Shown here: piece by piece, positions 34,606-45,717 of the stretch
Position numbering within the stretch: the first letter of the stretch is position 1
How the letters are laid out: each line of letters opens with the position of its first letter
DNA from: Zygnema cylindricum
Lineage: Eukaryota; Streptophyta; Zygnematophyceae; Zygnematales; Zygnemataceae
Assembly: GCA_037447655.1 (NCBI GenBank)
Contig: JBBHKE010001205.1
Coordinates: forward strand, 24,350-88,349
Reading direction: 5' to 3'
Length of the DNA: 64,000 bases
The notes under the pieces: model-generated
Seen by the model: only the letters and a program-made list of their open reading frames with translations
What the model was told of the DNA's origin: nothing
Databases searched by the model: none
Position numbers and translations under genes: made by a program

Positions 34606-34989
34606 GTGAGTGTGTCGACTCAAAAATGCGCACTCAAATTTGATTCCCCTAGATAAAGATGGTGTAAAATCACGCCAACTTGTTCTCAAATGTTGAAATG
34701 TCGACTATGTGAACACAAATTATACGAGTTACACTATGGGAAATATGTACACAATTTTTAATTATTCATAAATCAGAGGTGATTTGTTTTTGGAGAAACG
34801 CATTAAACCCAAAGTATAGTTATCAACATTAGTTAATTTTTTACACTTATTGCTTTTTAACATTAATAACCATTCACGGTATACATTACTTTTTTTGTAT
34901 TTTTTATTTTTGTAACCCTTATACACGTTCTTGGTTAACACTCTCATACAAAGTTGTTAAGTCATCTTACATGCCACAAATCATTTGAA

Positions 34990-35229
34990 CCTATTGTTTG
35001 GTGCAATTCATATTGGTATAATTTAAGACACCATGAATAGCTATTTGTGTAAATACATTGGTAGTGTAGACACAAAAAAAAAGTGTTATTAAATTTATCC
35101 TGGATTCCACCTATTGTTCGGAGCAATTCATACCGATATAGTTTAAGACACTATCAATTGCTATTTGTGTAAATACATTGGTAGTGTAGACACACAAAAA
35201 ATGTTATTAACTTTATCGTGGATTCAATT
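34990..35229. repeat. Two tandem 120-bp units
   Basis: CCTATTGTTTGGTGCAATTC at 34990 recurs as CCTATTGTTCGGAGCAATTC at 35110; both units continue with AATTGCTATTTGTGTAAATA-like sequence and a TAGTGTAGACACA block. The ACACCATGAATAGCTATT part resembles the MITE terminal repeat. Confidence 0.8.
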
Positions 35230-35957
35230 ACCTGATGTCAACAAAACATCTAAATGTAACTGTGTTACACATCCCAAGTTGTTTCTTTATGGTACTACAA
35301 AGGGAGTGTTCCCATGTATTAAAGTATTGACTTTTTCCTATTTTTTCCTCCGAAAAAAAAGTCCATAACGAGAAAAAATGTAGCCATACGAAAAAATAAC
35401 TTTTACTGCAATGTAGTGAACGTCATTTTAATACATTGAATGTACTCCATATTTGTCATTATGTGAACGTATTTTGGTGTTTTCCACTTTTCAACATCAG
35501 AGCAAGAGAATCCAGCCCATAAATGAAATTTATAAAAAATCACATCGATTTCAGTTAAAGTATAGCCCAATCAACAAATGATACCCGATACACGTATAAG
35601 CCACACAAATGGTAAAATTTAAAGATGAGGGAGAGTTTTTACTATTTTTATCCTGGCCTGTCACACACATGTACGGAAAAAAATCCAAGTGTCTCCAGAC
35701 CTTTTTTTTCATTCATGGGTCATTTGCATAATATTACGGCGTCGTCGCCTCTTTTTTCTCCCTCTCACACTTTCACTTTCATCTCACACTTTTTAGAGTG
35801 ATGCACGACAAAACGGATATGAAATAAAATATCTTTGAAAAATAATAATTTCGAATCTCTTTATGTATATTCTTAAACGAAGTCGAGGGAAAAAAGTAGA
35901 AAAAAGAAAATCGGAGAATCAATGACTTTTACGTGTCATAAGTAGGCATGATGTCAC
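35230..35957. other. Gene-free stretch
   Basis: AT-rich single-copy-looking sequence up to the copia target duplication (AATAT, 35958-35962). No feature recognised. Confidence 0.5.
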
Positions 35958-36637
35958 AATATTGTTGCTCTACAACCACCGGTGCAGGTGGAGGAGCAAC
36001 AGTAGTAGCAGAAGTAGACATGCTACACTCTCAAAAGCTATCAAGAATCCTATCAAACAATTCTTTTACATTGCTCACCAAATCTTATACAAGAATCCAA
36101 AACTCACAAAACTCTATCAGAATATATAGAATAGCAAAAACACTGATAACTCCCAAAGTTTCAACACAATTGACTTGACAACACTCAAGATATAATGCTC
36201 AAAAGTTTCCCAAAAATTGTTTGCAGTTTACTGCTTGGAAGTCTGAATACATCAAATGCTCAAAGTCCTAAGTCTTATACTCTTGGTGTTCTACCGCCGA
36301 TACAAGTGTACCTGAGAGGTACGTCCAAAATCAACCCACCTACTGAGATCTATGTGTTCCTAATCTTACCAACTCAACCTATCATCGTACAGTCAATATT
36401 ACCGAGAATCTATATTAAGTGATTGTACAAATACTTGTCGGCTAAGTCATTTGTGATACTCTTATGAATCTCGTCCGTTGACTTGATTCATATCAATCGC
36501 AGTTGCGTTGACCCGTACCGAATCACATTCATATCACCCGCGGCTGCGGTGTCCCGTACCGAATCATATCCAAGATAACAGCAGTTGCGTTGTTTGTATG
36601 AATCATATCTAAAGTAACCGCAGTTGCGTTTGTCCTG

Positions 36638-37528
36638 TGTTGAAAAGAGGTAATTAATAGTTCACTTCCCTATTTTAGTTTCGTTTTAAAGAAAGAGAGT
36701 AAGGATCAAAGGCGCGCCATGGCTGCCGCTATATTTAGAAAGTGGCAGTTTTTGCAGTTAAGGGTATTTTGGCTAAAATGATGCCTAGGTCTAGATTTAA
36801 ACCTGCGACCTCTATATTCTAAGTAGCTTATCGCCTTCACCATTAAGGCGTCACGAAACGATACACGTGACTGGTTTCACAAATATATAAACATTAACGA
36901 AACAGCTAATTAACAGCAGACTAACCAAAAGGAGCAATTTCTGCATGTACGCGAATCTGAACCGTGTAAAATATGTTTTGATCGGACGGCCGGCATTATA
37001 GCTGCCACGCGAAGTGAGCTTTTTGGCGGCATACGGATATCGCGTCACGCGGTGCCACGTGGCGCCACATTATTTGATACCGGAGAAGATGGGAGGAGGA
37101 ACCATGGCTTCCGATATGACATGTGTCACCTTGTAGACCTTGTCGTACAATGGTCGTACAATAAGTACATCGCCCATTGTACCTTCTTGTACTTTATAGT
37201 GTTCCTATTGGACTAGGGTTTGATAGTAGGTAGTCGTGAGTAGGCAGACCGAGACTTAGTAATATTTAGGTACCTCTCTCTCTAAGAGAGCTTGTAACTA
37301 TAAAGGTCATCTTTGACCAGCCATAACTTATTGCTCAGATGAGCAAATTCAGTGATTCTTTTTGCGTTTGACTCACGGGAGTCTTGTCCTCACAGGAGTG
37401 AGAGTGGTCATAATATTTTTGTGCCTGGGCGGCGCTTATTCAGCGGGAAAGTAAAAGGGGCAAATATTATCCTAGAGGCTTTACATAGGCTGCTCATTCT
37501 GTGGGTCAATGGAGACCACAGAATTTCA
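36638..37528 (+). mobile_element. Solo LTR, D type, copy 2 (891 bp)
   Basis: TGTTGAAAAGAGG...GAATTTCA flanked by TCCTG at 36633-36637 and 37529-37533, inserted in the 3' LTR of element 2. On the minus strand it carries a tRNA-like D-arm (GCCTTAATGGTGAAGGC) with a perfect box A match, and GGTTTAAATC about 40 bases later. Confidence 0.88.
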
Positions 37529-37817
37529 TCCTGTCTGTGTCGCAAGTTCGCTCCTACGCAGATCTGTTTGCATAGCTGCTGCGGTGCTGCGCTACTTTGT
37601 CTTCATATCACCTGCGTTGTCCTGTACTGCACTCAAGTGATTTCCTTGTGACCTTACGTTACAGATTACTACCTTTCTTTCATCACACTAATTTACTGAG
37701 ACTTAAAGTTTTCCAAAATCAACACTTCCTTAAAACTTTAGACTCAGTGTATCAACGCAGTTGCGATGTTAGAGCCCGGCAACTATGATGTCACACTTAG
37801 CGCAACATGGCGCCATG

Positions 37818-38822
37818 CTGCGCTGGTCACACAGCAGACATAGCAGCATGTATGAAAAACATATTGTGCTGCCATGTTGCGCTGGTCACATCCCAGCCAT
37901 AGCAGCTTGCGTACTAAGTACTAAGAGTATTGAACGTACGGAATTGGACTGCAAGTGACGCGAAGAAACATAAACGAAAGTGTTGAATGTGTTGGAGAAA
38001 TGGACGACGGATCGCGAAGCGATCCGATGATTAACATTCGAAATAATTTAAATTGTACGTCGGCCGTACGAAACATAATGCGGCGGTCAACATGTGATGA
38101 ATTGGACGCCAACGAAGCTACGGACGGCAGCGCCGTCAATTTGGTGAGGGACGCGTAATCGCGTCCATCACATGATATTTATTTTGGAGGGTCCTGATTC
38201 GTTTGACAGAATTCGTGCAATGTGTACATATTTAACAATGTTTTGACCTGTGTATTTAATTATTAGTATAGATCTTAGGTACACTCACATTAATAAAGGT
38301 AGTTCATTGATTACGTACGGCTGGTATGCCTCCGTACAGTTAGTAGTAAGCTGTAGTGTATATTTGTAGGACTTAGTCATTTCTAGACTTAGGAACTTTT
38401 TGGACAGAAACTGTTTCTGCTCTTTTTTGGGAATTTCATCTGAGAATTGCTCTCATTTTTATTGGCAAAACTATCCGAAATTTTGCATGTGTGTTCTTTC
38501 TTGTGTGGGCAATATTGTGGCAAATTTGCAGACCTATTGTGTGTCTGATTTGCTTAGGGCTTCATTGTGAAGTTGGTCATATTTATCAAAGTTCTGGCAG
38601 GCTGTTTTTCTGTAACTTTGACTGAGTGTTGTGATTATTCGGTTTGGTATTATTATATGAAATTTGGTGGGAATACTAAGTGGTCTAGGAAATATCTGGT
38701 TGAGTAATTTCAGCTTGGTTTGGTTATTCTGTATAATTCTGAGTGGAATCAAAGGAGGCTGTTTTGGGGTAGTCTGTGGTGCTTCCGAGGGTACATTTAT
38801 GGCTGAAAAGGGCTATGAACAA
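37818..38822. mobile_element. Possible LTR-like insertion in element 2
   Basis: About 1.0 kb more sequence than expected lies between RNase H and the 3' LTR of element 2. GCGCCA occurs just left of TGCTGCGC (37812-37817) and just right of AACAACA (38823-38828), which would fit a TG...CA element. The six-base duplication is unusual for copia and I found no second copy, so the call is tentative. Confidence 0.4.
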
Positions 38823-38919
38823 CAGCGCCAAAGATGAACTAGTCACCTAGTCCCACTACACTCTGATTGTGGACTAGCGCAGCATGGCAGTATCGCAGTA
38901 GAGCTAATTATCTATTCAC

Positions 38920-40476
38920 CCTATCCTACTGCATCCCTACAATACTTGATTAGGAGGAGGAAGAGCTTTAGTAAGCATATCGGCAACTATTCTTGCGTTT
39001 GGCAGATAGCATAATTTGATAGCCCTAGAGAACACTTTTTCTCTTACAAAGCATCTACGTGCTTACTCTTGAAGTGATAACTTAGGTTAGAGGGAATGGC
39101 AATGACAACCTGGTTATCACACCAGATCACCTGCGGCCCAACCTGCATGTATCCTAATTCTTGCAACATGGATTTTACCCATAAGAGTTCTTTGAGGGCC
39201 GAGCTTGCTACCATATATTCTGACTCCATTGTCCATTGCGCTGTAACCTTTTGAAGTTTGTTGCTGCAGCAGCACGTTTCGTTCCCAATTTTCAAAACGA
39301 ATCCCGTGGTGGATTTACGACTTGGCATGTCGCCATAGCTTGCATCACTCCAAGTTTGCAGTTTTACTTCTCCTCCGCCTAGTGTGAGTTTGAGGTCTTT
39401 GGTTCCAGCCAAATATCTTAAGACTCTCCTTGCTGCATCAAAGTCAGATTTTCTCGGATTCTCTAGACTCGTACTCAGTACTCCGACTGCTACATCAATG
39501 TTAGGACAGGTACAGTTCATGAAATATATTAAGCTTCCCACTATCTGTCTGTAAGGTATTTGTGTCATATAATTATTCTCCCCTGACTCTAAATACTCGC
39601 TAACAATGACTTCTGGTTCTGTCTATTCTCCCTTTAGCTTCAGACAAAATTCCATTGGAGTTAGACATCCTTTTGCCCCTCGCATTCCGTACTCATGTAA
39701 CATGTTTCCAATAGCCTCTTTTTGAGTCAATTTTATTACTTTTTTATTTCTGTCCCTCTCTACTTGAATACCCAAAATATATTTTGCCTCACGCAAAATC
39801 TTTCATCTCGAATCGTGAGTTTAGAGCTGTTTTGATTTTGTTAATTTCAGTCATTGATTTGCTAATTAATAGTAAATCATCTACTTACACCGCTATATAA
39901 ACTATCTCATTTTCACCTTTTAGAACGTAGACAAGGTGATCAGAACTTATTATTTGAAATCCTAGGCTAGTCAAGAATTCATTAAGCTTAAGATTTCATT
40001 GCCCGGGAGCCTGTTTTAGGCTATACAGAGATTTTAGCAACTTGCATACTAAGTGATATTTTCCTAGTTCTGCATATTTTTCAGGCTGTTGCATGAAAAT
40101 AGTCTCCTATAGTTCTCCATGCAAAAATGTTGTCTTTACATCCATCTGATGTATTTCCATATCCTCTATAGCAGCTAAGGACAACAAAATCCTAAGTGTC
40201 GGAAATCTTACAACCGGAGAGAATGTTTCTTCAAAATCGATTCCTTCCTTTTGATTATAACCCTTCGCCACAAGTCTGGCCTTATATCGTTCAATTGTGT
40301 TATCTGGATTTAACTTCACCTTGAATACCCATTTGCTGCCGATCGCTTTTCGTTTTGGAGGAAGTTCCAAAAGCTTCATGTTTGAGCCTCCATGATTGAC
40401 TTCATTTCGTCATTTGCTGCCTCGATCTAGTGATTCCGCTCTCTTGATGAGAAGGTCTCTTGGATGGTCAAAGGCT
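38920..40476 (-). pseudogene. Element 2 RT and RNase H part
   Basis: Minus-strand reading shows reverse transcriptase ([36 protein letters not shown] at 40107-40379) and RNase H (LQTWSDASYGDMPSRKSTTG at 39044-39568) with stops and shifts between them. It ends at a residual tail near 38920. Confidence 0.85.
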
Positions 40477-40481
40477 CCCTT

Positions 40482-41383
40482 TGTTGTTTTTGAAAAGCTT
40501 TAAGTCTCAGCAAATTAGTAGGACGGCGGAAAAATAGATCTATATGGACACGCGTCATCACTTGAATCACAGTACAGGTTTTTGGCACCGACAACGCAGC
40601 TGCGACGCAGATGGAACAAGCGCAGCTGCGGTTATTTTTGATATGATCTGTACGGACGACCGCAGCCTGCGACGCAACGGGTCAAACGCAACTGCGAATA
40701 TTTTGGTACATAACAACGCTGTTGCTACGCAACAAGACAAACGCAGCTGCGATGAACTTTTGTATGTGATAACGCAGCTGCTACGAAGCTGCGGATATTT
40801 TTGAATACAAACAGGAATTGAACTGCGCTACTGCGGTTGATTCGAATCAAGTCAACGGACGAGATTCTCTAAGCCCGGCGACAAGTATTTGATTAAATAA
40901 CCTGTATAGGATTCTTAGTCATATTGAGTGTGCAATGATAGATTAGTTTTAGCGTGATCAGGTGCACTTAGACCTTAGTGGCAGTTTAGTTCTTTTGGAC
41001 GTATCTTGTAGGAACACTTGTATCAGCGGCACAGCACTATGTTGAAGTACAACTAAGTGAAGAGTATAAGACTTAGGACGTAGAACATTTTATGTATCCA
41101 GACTTCCAGACTGTGTAATCTGCAGACTGTTTTTGGGAAATTTCTGAGTTGCATATCTTGGTGTATGTTGGATCAATTGTGCTGAAACTTTGGGAGTTGT
41201 CAGCCCTTGTGATATTCTATACTGTGGTATAGTGTGAAGCAATTTGGTTCATTGTATCGGATTTGGTGAGCTGTAGAAAACAGCTGTTTGATAGGATTCT
41301 TGATAAGCTTCTGTGAGTGAGATTATGTCTACTTCCACTACTACTGCTGCTCCTCCACCTGCACCGGTGGTTGTAGAACAACA
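40482..41383 (+). repeat. Left LTR of element 1
   Basis: TGTTGTTTTTGAAAAGC...GAACAACA. The first third is crowded with near-palindromic GCAGCTGCG-like words (about 40590-40800). The gag ATG (41325) lies inside it. Confidence 0.93.
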
Positions 41384-41669
41384 GGTTATGGGCCTTTCAT
41401 CAAGAATTCCTATTTTCTCAGGAGAAAAATACGCGTATTGGGCGGATATGGTGGAAACACACTTCGAAAATGTTAATCTCTTGGATATTTTGGATGGTTC
41501 ACTAGCGAAATCAGATCCGTCATGGTCAAAGAAAAATTCGCAAGCTCGGTCAATTCTGAAGTTTTGTATTTCAGAAGAATTGGCTATGTTACGGATAAAA
41601 ATGAAAAAGGTGATCGATATCTGGAAATCTCTCAAGGATGATTTTGAAAAGGCTAATGTACAGGAATAG
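41325..41669 (+). pseudogene. Element 1 gag start, ended by TAG
   Basis: ATG at 41325. The first 19-20 codons (MSTSTTT, a Pro/Ala run, VVVEQ) are LTR sequence; the next codons read through the PBS as QVMG. SGEKYAYW and LLDILDG match the copia-type gag domain. It stops at TAG 41667-41669. The same frame continues, with a second stop (TGA, 41742-41744), into the long pol frame. The related element 2 copy has sense codons at both positions, so the stops are damage. Confidence 0.88.
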
Positions 41670-41804
41670 CTATTTTTAGCTGGACGAATTTGGGACTACA
41701 AGTACACCAGTGACACAATGGCTGAATATTGTAACAAATTTTGAATACTAATAGATTCTCATGCTTGTGCAGGCGGATGTTTTCCTCAGTTTCAGCAGGC
41801 TACT

Positions 41805-44800
41805 TTGCTAATGAGGGGTCTTCCTAATACTATGAGAGCAGCGTCTGATAGGCTGAAACAAAAAGATAAAGCTAGCTGGACACTACAGTTAGCTATTAAT
41901 TTGATATTGGAAGAGGAGGCAGATTCTAAAATTCTGAATGGTGAAAAACACGTAGAGGCATTTAACAGAGAATTTGACAAAAAAGGTCATTCTAATCAGC
42001 AGAGAAGTCAGTTTAATCAGAACCAGAATCAGTTTAGACAGTTTAATCAAAGAGGAAATAGACAATCCTTCAATGTCTGTTTTTATTGTAATGAAAAAGG
42101 TCATGGATACAAATTTTGTCATAAGCTTAAAAAGGCTAATGAAACAGGTCTATATAGGCCTGGTTGGCAGCAGAGCCAGTTTCATCAAGGCTTCACGGGA
42201 TCGTCACAACGAGGAAATGCACTATTTTCGGCGTCTTCATCTCATCATGACGAGTCTCTCTCACTCTCTAACGAGGAGGATGATGATCTATTTGCAATGG
42301 CGGCAGCGATGGAGGGCGCTAAAGACAATGGATGGATAATGGACACGGGAGCATCGGCCCACATGTGCTGGAACAAGGCAGTTTTCAAAAATCTGACATC
42401 AACACCAGAGAAAAACATCTACTATGCATGTGGAATGAGTGTGCAAACCCGGGCTGTAGGCGATGTCTCCCTGCTAGTTGATGTGGAGGGCAAAGCTGTT
42501 GAGAGAACTCTTCATAATGTCCTTTATGTCCCAGATTTTAAGAAAATTTTGTTCTCAACGTCTTTGGTAGAAAGTAATGGATTTGAGGTCAATCTGAAAC
42601 ACGGCAGGCAGGTTGTTAGCAAAAATGGGAAAATTGCGGTTACGAGAACTAGAGATGCCAGCAAAATGTCTCGAATGGATATGCCCGATAATAAAGAAAA
42701 TGATGTTTTGTATTCCGGTGCATTATCCTCAGATGAGCTGTGGCATAAAAGGTTAGGCCATGTGAATTATGATAGTATGAAAAAGATGGTCACTGCTGGT
42801 AAAGTGGAAGGAGTCACCCTGTCAAACCAGTCACCTAAAACGTGTGATGGATGTGCACTAGGAAAAATACACAGATTACCGTTTCCTCAGGAGTCTGAAC
42901 ACAGATCTACTAAACTCTTGCAACTCATTCATTCTGATGTTTTCGGCCCTGCAAAGGTACCATCTGCCGGGGGGATGAAATATATGGTTACGTTTACAGA
43001 TGATTTTTCAAGGTTTACTAAGGTCTACTTCATGAAAGAAAAGAGTGAAGTCTTCACTCACTTTCAACACTACAAAGCGTGGGCGGAGAAATTACACGGT
43101 CGGCCAATTCTGGAGCTCAGATCGGATAATGGTGGAGAATATACGTCAAAAGAGTTTGAAAACTTCTTACTCAATGAAGGTATCAGTCACAAACTGACTG
43201 TCCCATACTCTCCGGAACAGAATGGGGTCTCAGAAAGACTTAATAGAACTATCACAGAGAGCTCTAGGTCCATGCTTGCGGATAAAAACGTAGATCCGAA
43301 ATTCTGGGCTGAAGCGTTAAATTGTGCAGTTTATATCAAAAATAGGATAGGATCAAGATCGGTAGACACCACTCCTTATGAGATCTGGACGGGCAGAAAA
43401 CCGGATGTCAGCCACTTCAAGGTCTTTGGAAGTAAATGTTTTATTTTGGATACGTCTAATGATAGATGGAAAATGGAACCTAAGGGATTGCCGGGGATTT
43501 TGTTAGGATATGATGATCACTCTAAAGGTTATAGAGTCTTTGTTTTTGAAAGACAGAAAATCATTGTCGCAAGGAATATCGTTGTGAAAGATGAACTAGA
43601 CTCGATAGACTTATTTAAAATGACAGAGCAGCAGAAGCAGCAAAAAGTACAAGAATATGTCATTTTAGATAGCATCCATAATATTGTCCAACAGATACAA
43701 AATTCACCAGTGGTTCCACCAGAGTCGGACAATAATTGGGTTCCGCAACAAGTTCGTTTCGAAGCGCAACAGCAGCAGTCAGTGCCTACGGATCGCAACC
43801 AGCGCAACAAGCGCAACGCACGGGATCCAACAATTTCAGCCTCAGAATTTCCGGGGGGAAAAAGATCCAGTAGCCGCCTGCAAGCAAGTTCTCACTTTGC
43901 GTACTCGGCAGCCTCAGGGGAGCCTCTGACCATCCGGGAAGCCTTCTCCTCACCGGAGCGGAATCACTGGATCGAGGCGGCAAACGACGAAATGAAGTCG
44001 ATCATGGAGGCTCAGACATGGGAGCTTGTGGACCTTCCTCCGGATCGAAAAGCGATTGGCAGCAAATGGGTATTCAAGGTGAAGTTAAATCCAGATAATA
44101 CCATTGAACGATACAAGGCTAGACTTGTGGCAAAGGGTTATAACCAAAAGGAAGGAATTGACTTTGAAGAAACTTTTTCTCCTGTTGTAAGATTTCCAAC
44201 AGTTAGGATTTTGCTATCTCTAGCTGCTATAGAAGATATGGAAATCCATCAAATGGATGTAAAGACGGCCTTTTTGCATGGAGAACTAGAGGAGACCATT
44301 TACATGCAGCAGCTTGAAATGTATGCTGAACCAGGAAAAGAGCATTTAGTATGTAAACTGCTAAAATCGTTGTACGGCCTAAAACAGGCCCCGAGGCAAT
44401 GGAATCTAAAACTTGATGAATTCTTAACTGGTCTAGGCTTTAAAAGGATAAGCTCTGATCACTCTGTCTATGTTCTACAAGGTGAGGATGGAATAGTATA
44501 TATAGCGGTATACGTAGATGATTTACTATTAGTCAGCAAATCAATGGCTGAAATTAACAAAATTAAAACTGCTTTGAAATCACGGTTCGAGATGAAAGAC
44601 CTCGGTAAGGCAATATATATTTTGGGTATTCAAGTAGAAAGGGACAGGAAAAACATATTAATAAAATTGACTCAAAAGGAGGCTATTGGAAACATGTTAG
44701 ATGAATATGGAATGCGGGGGGCAAAAGGATGTGTAACACCAATGGAGTTTCGGCAAAGGTTAGAGGGGGAAGAAACAGAACCAGGTGTTATTGTCAGAGA

Positions 44801-45497
44801 AGTCTATGAGTCAGGGGAGGATGATCCTATGACATTGATACCTTACAGACAGATAGTGGGAAGTTTAATTTATTTCATGAACTGTACCCGTCCGGATATT
44901 GCTGCAACAGTTGGGGTATTGAGCAGAAGTCTAGAGAATCCGAGAAAATCTGACTTTGATGCAGCAAGAAGAGTTTTAAGATACTTGGCAGGAACCAAAG
45001 ACCTCAAACTCACACTAGGCGGAGGAGAAGTGAAGCTACAAACATGGAGTGATGCAAGCTATGGCGATATGCCGAGTCGAAAATCCACCACGGGATTCGT
45101 TCTGCAAATTGGGAACGGAACTTGCTGTTGGAGCTGCAAACTTCAAAAGGTCACGGCACAATCGACGATGGAATCAGAATATATGGCAGCAAGCTCGGCC
45201 CTCAAAGAACTCCTATGGGTGAAATCCATGTTACAAGAGTTGGGATACATGCAGGTTGGTCCACAAGTGATCTGGTGTGATAACCAGGCTGCCATTACCA
45301 TTGCTTCTAACCCAAGTCACCATTTCAAAAGCAAGCACATGGATGTAAGATTACACTTTGTAAGAGAAAAGGTGTTCTCTAGAGTGATTAAATTATGCTT
45401 TTTGCCAGATGCAAAAATGATTGCTGATATGCTCACTAAAGCTCTTCCGGCTCCTAAACTGAAGTATTGTAGGGACGCAGTGGGATTAAGTGAATAG
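41805..45497 (+). CDS. Element 1 gag-pol polyprotein, long frame
   Basis: Uninterrupted 1230 codons (first ATG at 41811); the gag start is cut off upstream. Counting from 41805: zinc knuckle CFYCNEKGHGYKFC at 92-105; protease DTGA at 180-183; integrase HHCC (HKRLGH near 314, CDGC near 347) and D378, D441, E477; reverse transcriptase with YVDD at 903-906; RNase H with TWSD near 1081-1084 and SEYM near 1124. Domain order protease-integrase-RT-RNase H is that of Ty1/copia. All catalytic residues I can check are present. Confidence 0.93.
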   Translation: MLMRGLPNTMRAASDRLKQKDKASWTLQLAINLILEEEADSKILNGEKHVEAFNREFDKKGHSNQQRSQFNQNQNQFRQFNQRGNRQSFNVCFYCNEKGHGYKFCHKLKKANETGLYRPGWQQSQFHQGFTGSSQRGNALFSASSSHHDESLSLSNEEDDDLFAMAAAMEGAKDNGWIMDTGASAHMCWNKAVFKNLTSTPEKNIYYACGMSVQTRAVGDVSLLVDVEGKAVERTLHNVLYVPDFKKILFSTSLVESNGFEVNLKHGRQVVSKNGKIAVTRTRDASKMSRMDMPDNKENDVLYSGALSSDELWHKRLGHVNYDSMKKMVTAGKVEGVTLSNQSPKTCDGCALGKIHRLPFPQESEHRSTKLLQLIHSDVFGPAKVPSAGGMKYMVTFTDDFSRFTKVYFMKEKSEVFTHFQHYKAWAEKLHGRPILELRSDNGGEYTSKEFENFLLNEGISHKLTVPYSPEQNGVSERLNRTITESSRSMLADKNVDPKFWAEALNCAVYIKNRIGSRSVDTTPYEIWTGRKPDVSHFKVFGSKCFILDTSNDRWKMEPKGLPGILLGYDDHSKGYRVFVFERQKIIVARNIVVKDELDSIDLFKMTEQQKQQKVQEYVILDSIHNIVQQIQNSPVVPPESDNNWVPQQVRFEAQQQQSVPTDRNQRNKRNARDPTISASEFPGGKRSSSRLQASSHFAYSAASGEPLTIREAFSSPERNHWIEAANDEMKSIMEAQTWELVDLPPDRKAIGSKWVFKVKLNPDNTIERYKARLVAKGYNQKEGIDFEETFSPVVRFPTVRILLSLAAIEDMEIHQMDVKTAFLHGELEETIYMQQLEMYAEPGKEHLVCKLLKSLYGLKQAPRQWNLKLDEFLTGLGFKRISSDHSVYVLQGEDGIVYIAVYVDDLLLVSKSMAEINKIKTALKSRFEMKDLGKAIYILGIQVERDRKNILIKLTQKEAIGNMLDEYGMRGAKGCVTPMEFRQRLEGEETEPGVIVREVYESGEDDPMTLIPYRQIVGSLIYFMNCTRPDIAATVGVLSRSLENPRKSDFDAARRVLRYLAGTKDLKLTLGGGEVKLQTWSDASYGDMPSRKSTTGFVLQIGNGTCCWSCKLQKVTAQSTMESEYMAASSALKELLWVKSMLQELGYMQVGPQVIWCDNQAAITIASNPSHHFKSKHMDVRLHFVREKVFSRVIKLCFLPDAKMIADMLTKALPAPKLKYCRDAVGLSE

Positions 45498-45717
45498 CTG
45501 AGTTGCTGCACTGCTATACTGCTATGCTGCTCTAGTCCAATGACAAAGATATATTGGGACAACGCGACTTGCTAAAATTGCTACGTTGCTAGGCTGCGAT
45601 GCTGCGCTAGTTCGAAATCGCAGCGGCTCTGAAAATTGCTACGTTGCTATGCTGCGATGCTGCGCTAGTTTGAAATCGGAGCTGCTCTGACATACTGAGT
45701 CTAAAGCTTTAGGGGAG
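45498..45717 (+). repeat. Element 1 3' leader with two 58-bp repeats
   Basis: AAAATTGCTACGTTGCTA starts at 45574 and 45632, each followed by GCTGCGATGCTGCGCTAGTT. Non-coding, between the pol stop and the polypurine tract. Confidence 0.8.

Larger units (their letters stand above)
32564..34882. mobile_element. MITE carrying a solo LTR and a tandem duplication
   Basis: Left end CAATGTGAATCACTATTAGA after TA; right end TAATAACCATTCACGG. Subtracting the LTR with its target duplication (1015 bp) and the ~771-bp duplicated segment leaves about 533 bp, the size of the other family members. It shares the interior AAATAGTGTGTTGTACAGA block with them. Confidence 0.65.

Noticed and set aside
41667-41744. 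Programmed stop-codon readthrough between gag and pol of element 1
   Set aside because: The sibling copy has sense codons at both sites, so these are mutations.
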